This document shows, one piece after another, positions 17,142 through 25,168 of a DNA stretch of 64,000 bases. Origin of the DNA: Sulfurimonas sp. Lineage in GTDB: Bacteria > Campylobacterota > Campylobacteria > Campylobacterales > Sulfurimonadaceae. The stretch's first letter is position 1, and each line of letters starts with the position of its first letter. Under the pieces are notes generated by a model. The model was not told where the DNA came from, did no database searches, and saw nothing but the letters and a program-made list of their open reading frames with translations. The stretch is taken from positions 1 to 64,000 of the forward strand of contig NZ_JALOAA010000004.1 of NCBI RefSeq assembly GCF_023229025.1, given 5' to 3'. The translations under genes were made by a program, and so were the position numbers.

Positions 17142-18404
17142 ATGATAGAGAGAGTCTCGCTTTTTGCTTCAAAACGCGACTCTTTATTTCTTATCTCTAT
17201 TGTCTCTTTTATCCTTATTTTTTCACTCTCTCTAGAGTATATAAACTATAAAAAATTTACAAATTTTGACTCGGCTCTTCTTGATGCTACCGTTTTAAAA
17301 CAGTACACCAAAAGTAAAAACAACAGAGAGTATCAAGTACTAAAACTAAAAAGCAAAGACAATCTCATTTTTTACACAACAGCCAAAAAATCCCTACAAG
17401 ATTTAAAAAACCAAGAGGTAGAGATTGAAATCTGGCCTAAAGATTTAAACTTCTACAAATACCTCACTACCTTTTACGGATACAGTAAAATCACAGAGAT
17501 AAAGAGTACAAGTAGCACAAAACAAAACCTTAACGATTATATCTCCTCCATGCATAAAGAAAAAGAGCCTCAAAATATATATCAAGCACTCTACACGGCA
17601 ACCCCGCTGGATATAGAGTTGCAAAAAATCTTCTCAACGCTGGGCGTATCACACCTTCTTGCAATAAGCGGTTTTCATCTAGGTGTACTAAGTGCTATTT
17701 TGTTTTTTATCATGCGTCCTCTTTATGGCTTTTTTCAGGATAGATTTTTCCCATACAGAAACTCTAAGTTTGACCTTTTTATGCTTGTTGGTCTTGCTCT
17801 TTTTACATATATGCTCTTTTTAGATTCGCCGCCATCGCTGATTCGGGCTTTTGGTATGCTTGTTGTCGGTTTTATTCTTTATGACAGAGGGATAAAGATA
17901 ATCTCAATGCAGACTCTGTTTTTAACAATCTTGCTTCTTTTAGCACTCTTTCCCCGCCTACTCTTCTCTCTTGGTTTTTGGCTCTCGGCAAGCGGGGTTT
18001 TTTATATATTTTTATTTTTAATTCACTTTAAGCACTTAAGCAAAGTTTGGCAATTTATACTTCTGCCGGTTTGGGTATATCTTTTAATGCTTCCCTTCTC
18101 TTTGGCAATTTTTGAAAATTTCAGTATCTACCATCCGCTCTCTATTTTATGGACAACACTCTTTACTCTCTTCTATCCGCTAAGTATACTTCTTCATATA
18201 GTCGGGTTTGGAGATATTTTTGACCCCGCTTTGCTATGGCTTTTAAAGCTGGGAGAGGATGGAGTTTTAATAACACTTAATCAATATCTATTTTTTCTCT
18301 ATCTCCTCCTCTCCTTTGGAGCTATTTTTAACAGGCTCTGCATGAGGTTGCTTCTGGGCTTTGCTTTGTCTCTTTTCATATACGCGATTTATCATGTAGC
18401 ATAG
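17142..18404 (+). CDS. comEC: ComEC/Rec2-type DNA-uptake channel protein (short form)
   Basis: A 420-residue polytopic membrane protein. The competence-domain hallmark GVSHLLAISGFHLGVL lies near residue 170, followed by six or more hydrophobic helices. It lacks the C-terminal metallo-beta-lactamase-like nuclease domain of long ComEC proteins, as do Helicobacter homologues. It would carry single-stranded DNA across the inner membrane. A ComEA-like HhH protein is encoded at 59626-59877. Its last 117 bp overlap the convergent BrkB gene. Confidence 0.85.
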   Translation: MIERVSLFASKRDSLFLISIVSFILIFSLSLEYINYKKFTNFDSALLDATVLKQYTKSKNNREYQVLKLKSKDNLIFYTTAKKSLQDLKNQEVEIEIWPKDLNFYKYLTTFYGYSKITEIKSTSSTKQNLNDYISSMHKEKEPQNIYQALYTATPLDIELQKIFSTLGVSHLLAISGFHLGVLSAILFFIMRPLYGFFQDRFFPYRNSKFDLFMLVGLALFTYMLFLDSPPSLIRAFGMLVVGFILYDRGIKIISMQTLFLTILLLLALFPRLLFSLGFWLSASGVFYIFLFLIHFKHLSKVWQFILLPVWVYLLMLPFSLAIFENFSIYHPLSILWTTLFTLFYPLSILLHIVGFGDIFDPALLWLLKLGEDGVLITLNQYLFFLYLLLSFGAIFNRLCMRLLLGFALSLFIYAIYHVA

Positions 18405-19223
18405 CTTTAGTCCATATACAAATATAATCCACGATACATAAATCCATAAGAACAGAAACATAACGATAGAAAAAGAGCCATATATCGTTGCATATGCTTT
18501 GTTATAAAAGACATAGTAGATAAAGCCGTTTTTGGCAATGCTAAAAGCGATGGAAGTAATAAATGAGCTTATTAGTGAGGCTTTTGTATTGATTTTTGTA
18601 TTTGCCGAAATTTGAAATATTAGAAAAAAGAGCGCCCATATAATGAGATAGGGAACATAAGGAAGAATATTGATACCGGATGTATATTCACTACCTGACA
18701 TCAAAGAGGCGACATATCCGGTTATATAAAAAGAGACTCCAAGACCTATAGGCGTTAAGGTAAGAAGCGTCCAAAAAGTTGTCACAGACTCCCAAAAACC
18801 TCTTTTTTTTACATGAAAAATCTTATTTGCAATATATTCAAAATTTTGAAAAAACAGAAGGGAAGAGACAATCACCACCACAAAACTTATCATGCTCATC
18901 TCTACGGAGTTTTGTAAAAAACCGTTTATATATTTCATTAACGAGTCTGAGTTTACCGGCATTATGTTTGAGAACATAAACTCTTGAATCTTCTCATAAT
19001 ACCCTGAAAAACTCGGCATAGAGGTAAAGACGGTAAGCATAATTAGCAGAAGCGGAATTAGTGTAAAAATTGTATAGAAACTAAGACTTGCCGCATAAAA
19101 AGTAAGGTCTCTATCTATAAATGAGATTACGAAAAGTCTTATATATTTATAGATTTTTTTAATTATTTGAAACAAAAAACACCCTTTTGGCAAATTGATA
19201 ACTTTATTATGACACATCATCAC
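18288..19223 (-). CDS. YihY/BrkB family inner-membrane protein
   Basis: A 311-residue protein with six predicted transmembrane helices and the family segment FYAASLSFYTIFTLIPLLLI near residue 45. A Lys/Glu-rich cytoplasmic tail follows. Older annotations call these ribonuclease BN or BrkB; the true function is unsettled. The start is uncertain: ATG 19223 opens the frame, but TTG 19175 has AAAGGG just upstream and gives MFQIIKKIYKYIR. The tail overlaps the end of comEC by 117 bp in antisense. Confidence 0.82.
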   Translation of the reverse strand: MMMCHNKVINLPKGCFLFQIIKKIYKYIRLFVISFIDRDLTFYAASLSFYTIFTLIPLLLIMLTVFTSMPSFSGYYEKIQEFMFSNIMPVNSDSLMKYINGFLQNSVEMSMISFVVVIVSSLLFFQNFEYIANKIFHVKKRGFWESVTTFWTLLTLTPIGLGVSFYITGYVASLMSGSEYTSGINILPYVPYLIIWALFFLIFQISANTKINTKASLISSFITSIAFSIAKNGFIYYVFYNKAYATIYGSFSIVMFLFLWIYVSWIIFVYGLKLCYMINRVYEKRQSKAQKQPHAEPVKNSSKGEEEIEKK

Positions 19224-19244
19224 TTATTTTTTTTATCTCTGTGT

Positions 19245-19250
19245 TATAAT
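19245..19250 (+). promoter_or_regulatory. -10 element of the diguanylate cyclase gene
   Basis: A perfect TATAAT 50 bp before the ATG at 19300, in the gap between this gene and the divergent BrkB gene. Confidence 0.5.
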
Positions 19251-19299
19251 AAGCAAAAATTATATTTTAACACAACACAAAAGAACAAAGGTTGCTACA

Positions 19300-21138
19300 A
19301 TGGGCACAAGGCAAAAAATCACATTGATTCTATCCGGACTCTTTTTGGTATTTTTTATATCGATGATTATAATTGTTTCACTTAGTTTTAGAAACTTCGG
19401 CATAGAGAGTGCTCAAAAAAGAGCCATGCTGACTGCTGAAGTTGTAAAGAGCGGTCTAACCTCACATATGGTTAACGGCATAATGGATAAGCGGCTCTAT
19501 TTCTTAAATCATATAGAAAATATTGAAAATATTTCTGCCCTCTGGGTTGCTAGAGCACCGACAGTAATTAAACAGTATGGAGAAGGTTTTAATAACGAGA
19601 TTGCCCGAGACAAAATAGACAAAAAAGTACTCGCAAGCGGAAAAACAGAACAAGAGATTATTGAGACTGCCGTTAAAAGTACAATACGTATGACTATACC
19701 ATATAAAGCCTCCTCATTTGGCGACACAAACTGCATGTCTTGCCATGATGCCAAAGAAGGAGAGGTCCTTGGAGCTATAAGTATGGTAATTGACATTAGC
19801 GATATTAGGGGAAGCAGTTTTACTACAGTGGGATATACTGCACTTTTGGCTCTACTTATTATGGCAGCGGTACTCCTAGTGGTAAATAAATTTCTAAAAC
19901 CATATATTAATATTTTTTACTCCATCAGAGATGTCATGATGGCTGCGTATAGCGGTAACTACTCAAAAAGGGTTGATGGAGGAGAGCTTGAGGAGAGCAA
20001 ATCTGTTGCAAATATGCTCAACTCCCTCCTTGAGAAACTTCAAAAAGTATTTGATGAGATTGACAAAAAAGTATATATTTTTGTTCAAAACAAAAACAAA
20101 GAGGTATCTCATGACCCGCTTGTAAATATTAATGACACCATAGATAAGCTCTCAGAAATCTATAAATTTAAACAGACGATTGAGCATGATGAAAAATTAG
20201 AAGATATATACGATAGATTAGCATATGTCTTTAAAACAAAATTTAAGCTCAGTGACTTTACTATCATAGAAGCAGATGCACTTAGCGGCATTAAGAAAGT
20301 TGTTTACAGCGTAAACGGCTGTCACTGTGATTTGGCTGATGGAGAGTGCAGAGCAGACAGAATAAACAGCATAGTTGATTCAACAATCTTTGATGAGACA
20401 TGCAGTAAGTTTCATAAGCCCAATTTAGAGTATCTATGTCTTCCTTTCTCAATCTCAAATGAGTTAAACCTTATAATTTCTGTAGTTACACAAGATAAAG
20501 AGGAGAGCCTCAGGGTTAGAAAACTAGCCGGCTTGATAGAAGATTATATAGCTACGGCAAGACCTGCAATTGTCAGTAAAAAACTTATGCAGATACTAAA
20601 CAAAATGGCTAGAGTAGATCAGCTAACCGGAATGTTCAATCGTAAATACCTTGATGAGTTTGCAGAGACAGCAATTCCACAAGCATTAAGAAGTAATATC
20701 CCATATGGAGTTTTGATGATTGATATAGACTTTTTCAAGATGATTAACGATACATATGGACATGATGTGGGAGATGAAGCGATAAGAGTAGTCTCAAGAG
20801 TAATCAAGGAGTCAATCCGCTCCTCAGATATTGCCGTTAGATTTGGCGGTGAAGAGTTTATAGTACTTCTGCATAACTGCGATAAGGCGTATATAAAAGA
20901 GGTTGCAGAAAAAATTCGTACAAATTTTGCCAAACAGAAGATAAGTGCCGGTTCTGAGACTTTTAGTAAAACACTTAGCGTCGGAGCGGTTATGTTTCCG
21001 GATGATAGCGATAGTATCTGGAAGTGTATTAAATATGCGGATATTTCTCTATACCATGCAAAAGAGCATGGTAGAAATCAAGTCGTATGTTTTGATCAGA
21101 GCCTAATCAAAGATGAGAAGATGAAAACCTCATTCTAA
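19300..21138 (+). CDS. Haem-sensor diguanylate cyclase with cysteine-cluster domain
   Basis: A 612-residue protein: transmembrane helix (about 8-28), periplasmic sensor domain with one c-type haem motif CMSCH (145-149), second transmembrane helix (about 176-197), HAMP-like linker, a middle GAF-like region, then a GGDEF domain. The intact GGEEF signature (516-520) and DIDFFKMINDTYGHDVGDE predict an active c-di-GMP synthase. The middle region holds five cysteines (341, 343, 350, 368, 380) in the pattern CHC...C...C...YLC, suggesting a bound metal or redox centre. It partners logically with the haem-sensor GGDEF/EAL protein at 6881. Confidence 0.88.
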   Translation: MGTRQKITLILSGLFLVFFISMIIIVSLSFRNFGIESAQKRAMLTAEVVKSGLTSHMVNGIMDKRLYFLNHIENIENISALWVARAPTVIKQYGEGFNNEIARDKIDKKVLASGKTEQEIIETAVKSTIRMTIPYKASSFGDTNCMSCHDAKEGEVLGAISMVIDISDIRGSSFTTVGYTALLALLIMAAVLLVVNKFLKPYINIFYSIRDVMMAAYSGNYSKRVDGGELEESKSVANMLNSLLEKLQKVFDEIDKKVYIFVQNKNKEVSHDPLVNINDTIDKLSEIYKFKQTIEHDEKLEDIYDRLAYVFKTKFKLSDFTIIEADALSGIKKVVYSVNGCHCDLADGECRADRINSIVDSTIFDETCSKFHKPNLEYLCLPFSISNELNLIISVVTQDKEESLRVRKLAGLIEDYIATARPAIVSKKLMQILNKMARVDQLTGMFNRKYLDEFAETAIPQALRSNIPYGVLMIDIDFFKMINDTYGHDVGDEAIRVVSRVIKESIRSSDIAVRFGGEEFIVLLHNCDKAYIKEVAEKIRTNFAKQKISAGSETFSKTLSVGAVMFPDDSDSIWKCIKYADISLYHAKEHGRNQVVCFDQSLIKDEKMKTSF

Positions 21139-22515
21139 TCCCATCTTTGATGGGTTTAAAATATTATTTGGATCAAATGCCATCTTGATAGCTTTAAAAA
21201 GTGCCATCTCTTCGGGAGTAAACGCCATTGACATGTAAGGCGCTTTTGCTAGCCCTATGCCATGTTCACCGCTTAGAGTTCCACCCAAATCAATGGTCGC
21301 TTGAAAAACTTCTTCTATAGCCTGATATGCAATTTTTACCTGCTCAGGGTCTTTTCCATCCACCATTACATTCGTATGAACATTTCCATCTCCCGTATGC
21401 CCAAAACATGGAATTTTGACGTTGTACTTATCCGCTATTGCATAAAACTTCTCTAAAAGTTCAGGCAAAGCTGAGCGTGGAACGGTTACATCTTCATTTA
21501 ATTTTTTGCTTCCATAAACACTTAGTGCGGGTGAAGCGTTACGTCTTGCAAACCAGAGATCGGCTGCCTCATCTTTATCTTTTGCAATTTTAAACTCATA
21601 GCAACCATTCTCTTTAAAGACCTTCTCAATCTGGGAGAGCTGAAAATCAAGATCTACCTCTAAGTTCCCATCTACATCAGTTACCAAAAGAGCGCCTGCA
21701 TCAACAGGGAGTCCTTTGTTAAACGTCTGCTCAACTGCGCGGATAGTCAAATTATCCAAAAACTCCATAGCAACAGGCGTTATACCGCTTGCCATTGTCT
21801 TATATACGGCATTCATAGCTTCATTAACACTGCTAAAGATTCCCATTGCGGTTTTTGTCATCTTTGGTTTTGGGATAAGTCTTAGAGTTATCTCACTAAG
21901 TACAGCCAAAGTTCCTTCGCTTGCTATTAAAATACCGCTGATGTTATAACCTGCTACATCTTTAATAGTCCTTTTTCCTGCTTTAATAATATCGCCGTTT
22001 GGAAGCACTGCACGTGTTGCCATTACATAATCTTTTGTGATTCCATACTTAGCGGCGCGCATACCGCCTGCATTTTCACTCACATTTCCGCCGATACTTG
22101 AGTACTCTTGACTTGCGGGGTCGGGCGGGTAGAAGAGCCCCACCTCTTCTACTGCACGCTGCAGGTCCATATTTATCACACCGGGTTGAACTATTGCGAC
22201 CATATTTTTCATATCAATCTCAAGAATTTTGTTCATATGCTTCTCAAACGCCAGAACAATTCCGCCGCTGCTTGGAAGTGCTCCGCCTGTAAAACCGCTT
22301 CCTGCACCGCGAGGAACTATAACTATTTTATGCTCATTGCAGTACTTTAAAATTTTACTTATATCATCTTCATCTCTTGGAAAAATAATCGCATCAGGTT
22401 CAAAACGCTCTCTTGTTGCATCATAAGAGTAGGCTAGCAGATGAGCTTTGTCACTATAGATATTCTCATCTCCAACAACTTCTTTAAAATATGTCAAATG
22501 TTTTGCATCAATCAT
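21130..22515 (-). CDS. glcD: FAD-linked oxidase, GlcD / D-lactate dehydrogenase type
   Basis: A 461-residue flavoprotein oxidising a 2-hydroxy acid (glycolate or D-lactate). The N-terminal PCMH-type FAD domain (IVPRGAGSGFTGGALPSSGG near residue 80, PPDPASQEYSSIGGNVSENAGG near 130) is followed by a C-terminal cap with CFGHTGDGNVHTNV and SGEHGIGLAK. No Fe-S partner (GlcF) or GlcE is adjacent. The substrate is uncertain and the symbol is by similarity. It overlaps the diguanylate cyclase end by 9 bp, convergent. Confidence 0.85.
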   Translation of the reverse strand: MIDAKHLTYFKEVVGDENIYSDKAHLLAYSYDATRERFEPDAIIFPRDEDDISKILKYCNEHKIVIVPRGAGSGFTGGALPSSGGIVLAFEKHMNKILEIDMKNMVAIVQPGVINMDLQRAVEEVGLFYPPDPASQEYSSIGGNVSENAGGMRAAKYGITKDYVMATRAVLPNGDIIKAGKRTIKDVAGYNISGILIASEGTLAVLSEITLRLIPKPKMTKTAMGIFSSVNEAMNAVYKTMASGITPVAMEFLDNLTIRAVEQTFNKGLPVDAGALLVTDVDGNLEVDLDFQLSQIEKVFKENGCYEFKIAKDKDEAADLWFARRNASPALSVYGSKKLNEDVTVPRSALPELLEKFYAIADKYNVKIPCFGHTGDGNVHTNVMVDGKDPEQVKIAYQAIEEVFQATIDLGGTLSGEHGIGLAKAPYMSMAFTPEEMALFKAIKMAFDPNNILNPSKMGLE

Positions 22516-22518
22516 TAT

Positions 22519-23322
22519 CTACCCTTTAATATCAAATTCTTCTACTAAATCTTGCAATTTTTTACCGCCACTCTTTACCGCATCGTAAAGTTCTCTGTTG
22601 TTAGGGTTTGCTTTTATCATAAGCTCATAGTAGTGAGGCTCATACTCTTCTAGCTCACTGCTTCCCTCTCCCCACCAATTTGCACTAATCTTTTGCACTC
22701 TTGTGTGAAAAGGTAGATTTACCTCTTTTTGCTCAAGCTTTGCCTCAGTAGTAGCAAGTATTTTAAAACTCTTTGCATCAAGCGTATAGACTCTCTCATC
22801 TAAATAGATAAAAACAAGACCAACCGAAGTGCTAGAGCTCATCTCCTCAAAATCACTTCTAAGCGGTGTCGGATGCCCATTAAATGATAAAATAGTCGCA
22901 AAAATATCTGGATGTATCCACTGAAGTTTAGAGCTTTTCGTAATTTTGTAGTATATCTCCTCGTTTGGAGCGATTAAAAGTCCTCTTGTATATCCAAAAG
23001 CTAAAACAGCAGTATCTCCGACCTTCACACTCCATTTTCCGCTTGGCAGAGCACTACTGCTAAGTCCACTAAACTCACTTATTGTAACTTTAGCAGTTTT
23101 ATTCTGCTCATCAAAACTCTTAACTACGGCATTTTTTAAAATTGTCGTATGCTCTGAGTCTATCCCATGAACAATAAAACCGCTCACTCCGACATCAATT
23201 TTTTCAATATTGATTGTAACTTCTGTTGCATCTTCGTTTATTCCCACTACGGGAGACTTTACAACAACTCCAAAAAGCTCTAAGGCTATAATAAAAAGCA
23301 TAAACAGATATTTCATTTTCAC
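22519..23322 (-). CDS. PgbA_N-domain exported protein
   Basis: A 267-residue exported protein with a signal peptide of about 18 residues (MKMKYLFMLFIIALELFG). It resembles the N-terminal domain of Helicobacter PgbA (plasminogen-binding family). That name reflects a lysine-rich tail in Helicobacter; here the protein ends shortly after the domain, so plasminogen binding should not be assumed. A TPR-like or helical segment is possible at the end (residues 235-265). It lies 3 bp upstream of the GlcD-type gene on the same strand. Confidence 0.68.
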   Translation of the reverse strand: MKMKYLFMLFIIALELFGVVVKSPVVGINEDATEVTINIEKIDVGVSGFIVHGIDSEHTTILKNAVVKSFDEQNKTAKVTISEFSGLSSSALPSGKWSVKVGDTAVLAFGYTRGLLIAPNEEIYYKITKSSKLQWIHPDIFATILSFNGHPTPLRSDFEEMSSSTSVGLVFIYLDERVYTLDAKSFKILATTEAKLEQKEVNLPFHTRVQKISANWWGEGSSELEEYEPHYYELMIKANPNNRELYDAVKSGGKKLQDLVEEFDIKG

Positions 23323-23430
23323 TACTTTGTAAATAATATAGTGCGATTATAGCAAACAAACCTCATACTAAGGCAAATTTTGTTAGAGTTTTAAAATTAT
23401 TTTTAAAATTTTATATTTATGGTTATATAT

Positions 23431-24639
23431 ATGATACGATTTTTTATACTTTTTTTATTCACTATACCGCTGTTTGCGGCACAAGTTGAAACATTTCGCT
23501 GGAGTAACGGGGAGACATACCTTGACTTTTTAGAGAAAAACAATCTTCCTCTAAAACATCTTTACTATAATTTAGATGAAGATGAACAACAACTCACCGA
23601 GGAGATATATTCAGGCGTTCACTATCAGATCTCAAGAGATAAAAACAACAATATTGACCAGATTTTTATACCGCTTAACGATGAACTACAAATTCATATA
23701 TACAAACATAACTCAGAGTATCTTTTTGAAACAGTACCGATTATAAGTGAAACAAGAGTTGAAGCATTTACTCTTAAAATAAAGCACTCTCCATATCTAG
23801 ACATCATAAGAGAGACCGGCTCTACAAAACTTGCGACCATTTTTGTATCAAGCTTTAAACACTCTCTAGACTTCAAAAGAGACTTAAGAAAAGGCGATAC
23901 GCTTGCTATGATATATGAGCAGAAGTATAGACTTGGAAAACCTTTCTCCATGCCTACTCTAAAAGCTGCCATGATAGAGATGAGAGGTAAGAAACACTAT
24001 ATCTATTTAAATGATGACGGTAGATTTTATAATGAAGATGCAAAAGAGGTAGAAGGGTTTTTACTTGGAAATCCTGTTAGAAGCGCTAGAATATCCTCAA
24101 AATTTACAAAAAGAAGATATCACCCTATTTTAAAAAAATATCGTGCTCACCTAGGTGTTGATTACGCTGCTTCTCGCGGTACTCCAATTGCGGCTGCAGG
24201 AAGTGGAAGAGTTGTCTATATGGGTCGTACAAGAGGCTATGGAAAGATGATTAAAATACAGCATAGTGACGGATACATGACTCTTTATGCTCATCAAAGC
24301 TCATTTAGAAAAGGGATAAGAAAAGGTTCTTATGTAAAAAAAGGGCAGATTATAGGTTATGTAGGAAGCACGGGTCTCTCTACCGGTCCACATCTTCATT
24401 TTGGACTCTATAGTAACGGTCGAGCTATTGACCCTCTAAGAGTTGTTCAAGTTGCTACCAAAAAATTATCAGGTGCAGAAAAAAGTGCATTTTTAAAACT
24501 AAAATCTAATTATGATGAGAGCATAGCTCTGCATATTGCCAATGAGACAAAGTATGCAAGAGTATCTACTTCTCAATCTATCTGCTATTTCTACAATGGA
24601 GAGTATTGTGTACAAGATAAACCGGATTCAAGCTCTTAG
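23431..24639 (+). CDS. M23 peptidoglycan endopeptidase, Csd3/Mpg-like
   Basis: A 402-residue periplasmic metallopeptidase. A signal peptide (MIRFFILFLFTIPLFA) precedes a Csd3-type N-terminal region and a LytM/M23 domain. Zinc ligands are His240 and Asp244 (HLGVD) and His323 (HLHFG, 321-325). Helicobacter Csd3 trims cross-links and pentapeptides and sets cell curvature; length and domain order match it. The ATG at 23431 is chosen over 23419 because it starts directly at the signal peptide; neither has a strong ribosome site. It overlaps the Nudix gene by 32 bp. Confidence 0.86.
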   Translation: MIRFFILFLFTIPLFAAQVETFRWSNGETYLDFLEKNNLPLKHLYYNLDEDEQQLTEEIYSGVHYQISRDKNNNIDQIFIPLNDELQIHIYKHNSEYLFETVPIISETRVEAFTLKIKHSPYLDIIRETGSTKLATIFVSSFKHSLDFKRDLRKGDTLAMIYEQKYRLGKPFSMPTLKAAMIEMRGKKHYIYLNDDGRFYNEDAKEVEGFLLGNPVRSARISSKFTKRRYHPILKKYRAHLGVDYAASRGTPIAAAGSGRVVYMGRTRGYGKMIKIQHSDGYMTLYAHQSSFRKGIRKGSYVKKGQIIGYVGSTGLSTGPHLHFGLYSNGRAIDPLRVVQVATKKLSGAEKSAFLKLKSNYDESIALHIANETKYARVSTSQSICYFYNGEYCVQDKPDSSS

Positions 24640-25168
24640 AGAACCTAATTTTATAAAACCGATTTTAATAGACTACTCTATTGGGGGAGTTCAGAGGAAG
24701 TGGGAAGCAGTTTTGACACATGATAGTGTTGCCGTTTTACTATGGCATAGCCAAAAAGATGCTTTTGTACTTGTAAAGCAGATGCGCGCAACTGTTTTAA
24801 ATAAAAATCCAAATAACCCGATGATGTACGAACTCTGTGCCGGAATAGTAGATAAAAATATGAGCAATGCACAAATTGCAAAAGAGGAAGTGTTAGAGGA
24901 GTGCGGTTATGATATACCTCTAGAGAGTCTGCAAAAAATTAGCTCTTTTTACACAAGTGTCGGAATCTCTGGAACTTTTCAAACTATATACTATGCAACT
25001 TGTGATGACTCCATGAAGATAGACGATGGAGGAGGATTGGATGATGAAGATATAGAAGTAGTCTATATTCCGACAAAAAATGCAAGAGCATTTATGTTTG
25101 ATGAGGGGTACCAAAAGACCACTGGCGTTATGATGGCATTTTATTGGTTTTTTGATTCGGCTAAGTAA
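24608..25168 (+). CDS. Nudix hydrolase, nucleotide-sugar pyrophosphatase type
   Basis: A 186-residue enzyme. The Nudix box is atypical: ELCAGIVDK begins it and EEVLEECGY ends it, with Met in place of the first Glu and Glu for Arg. This resembles UDP/ADP-sugar pyrophosphatases of the NUDT14 type. GTG 24608 is chosen because GGAGAG lies 4-5 bp upstream; ATG 24596 in the same frame is possible. Coupled to the peptidase gene by overlap, and convergent with priA (8-bp overlap). Confidence 0.8.
   Translation: MYKINRIQALREPNFIKPILIDYSIGGVQRKWEAVLTHDSVAVLLWHSQKDAFVLVKQMRATVLNKNPNNPMMYELCAGIVDKNMSNAQIAKEEVLEECGYDIPLESLQKISSFYTSVGISGTFQTIYYATCDDSMKIDDGGGLDDEDIEVVYIPTKNARAFMFDEGYQKTTGVMMAFYWFFDSAK

Noticed and set aside
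22098..22426. Three short plus-strand frames inside the GlcD-type gene
   Set aside because: Antisense to conserved FAD-domain sequence; no independent support.
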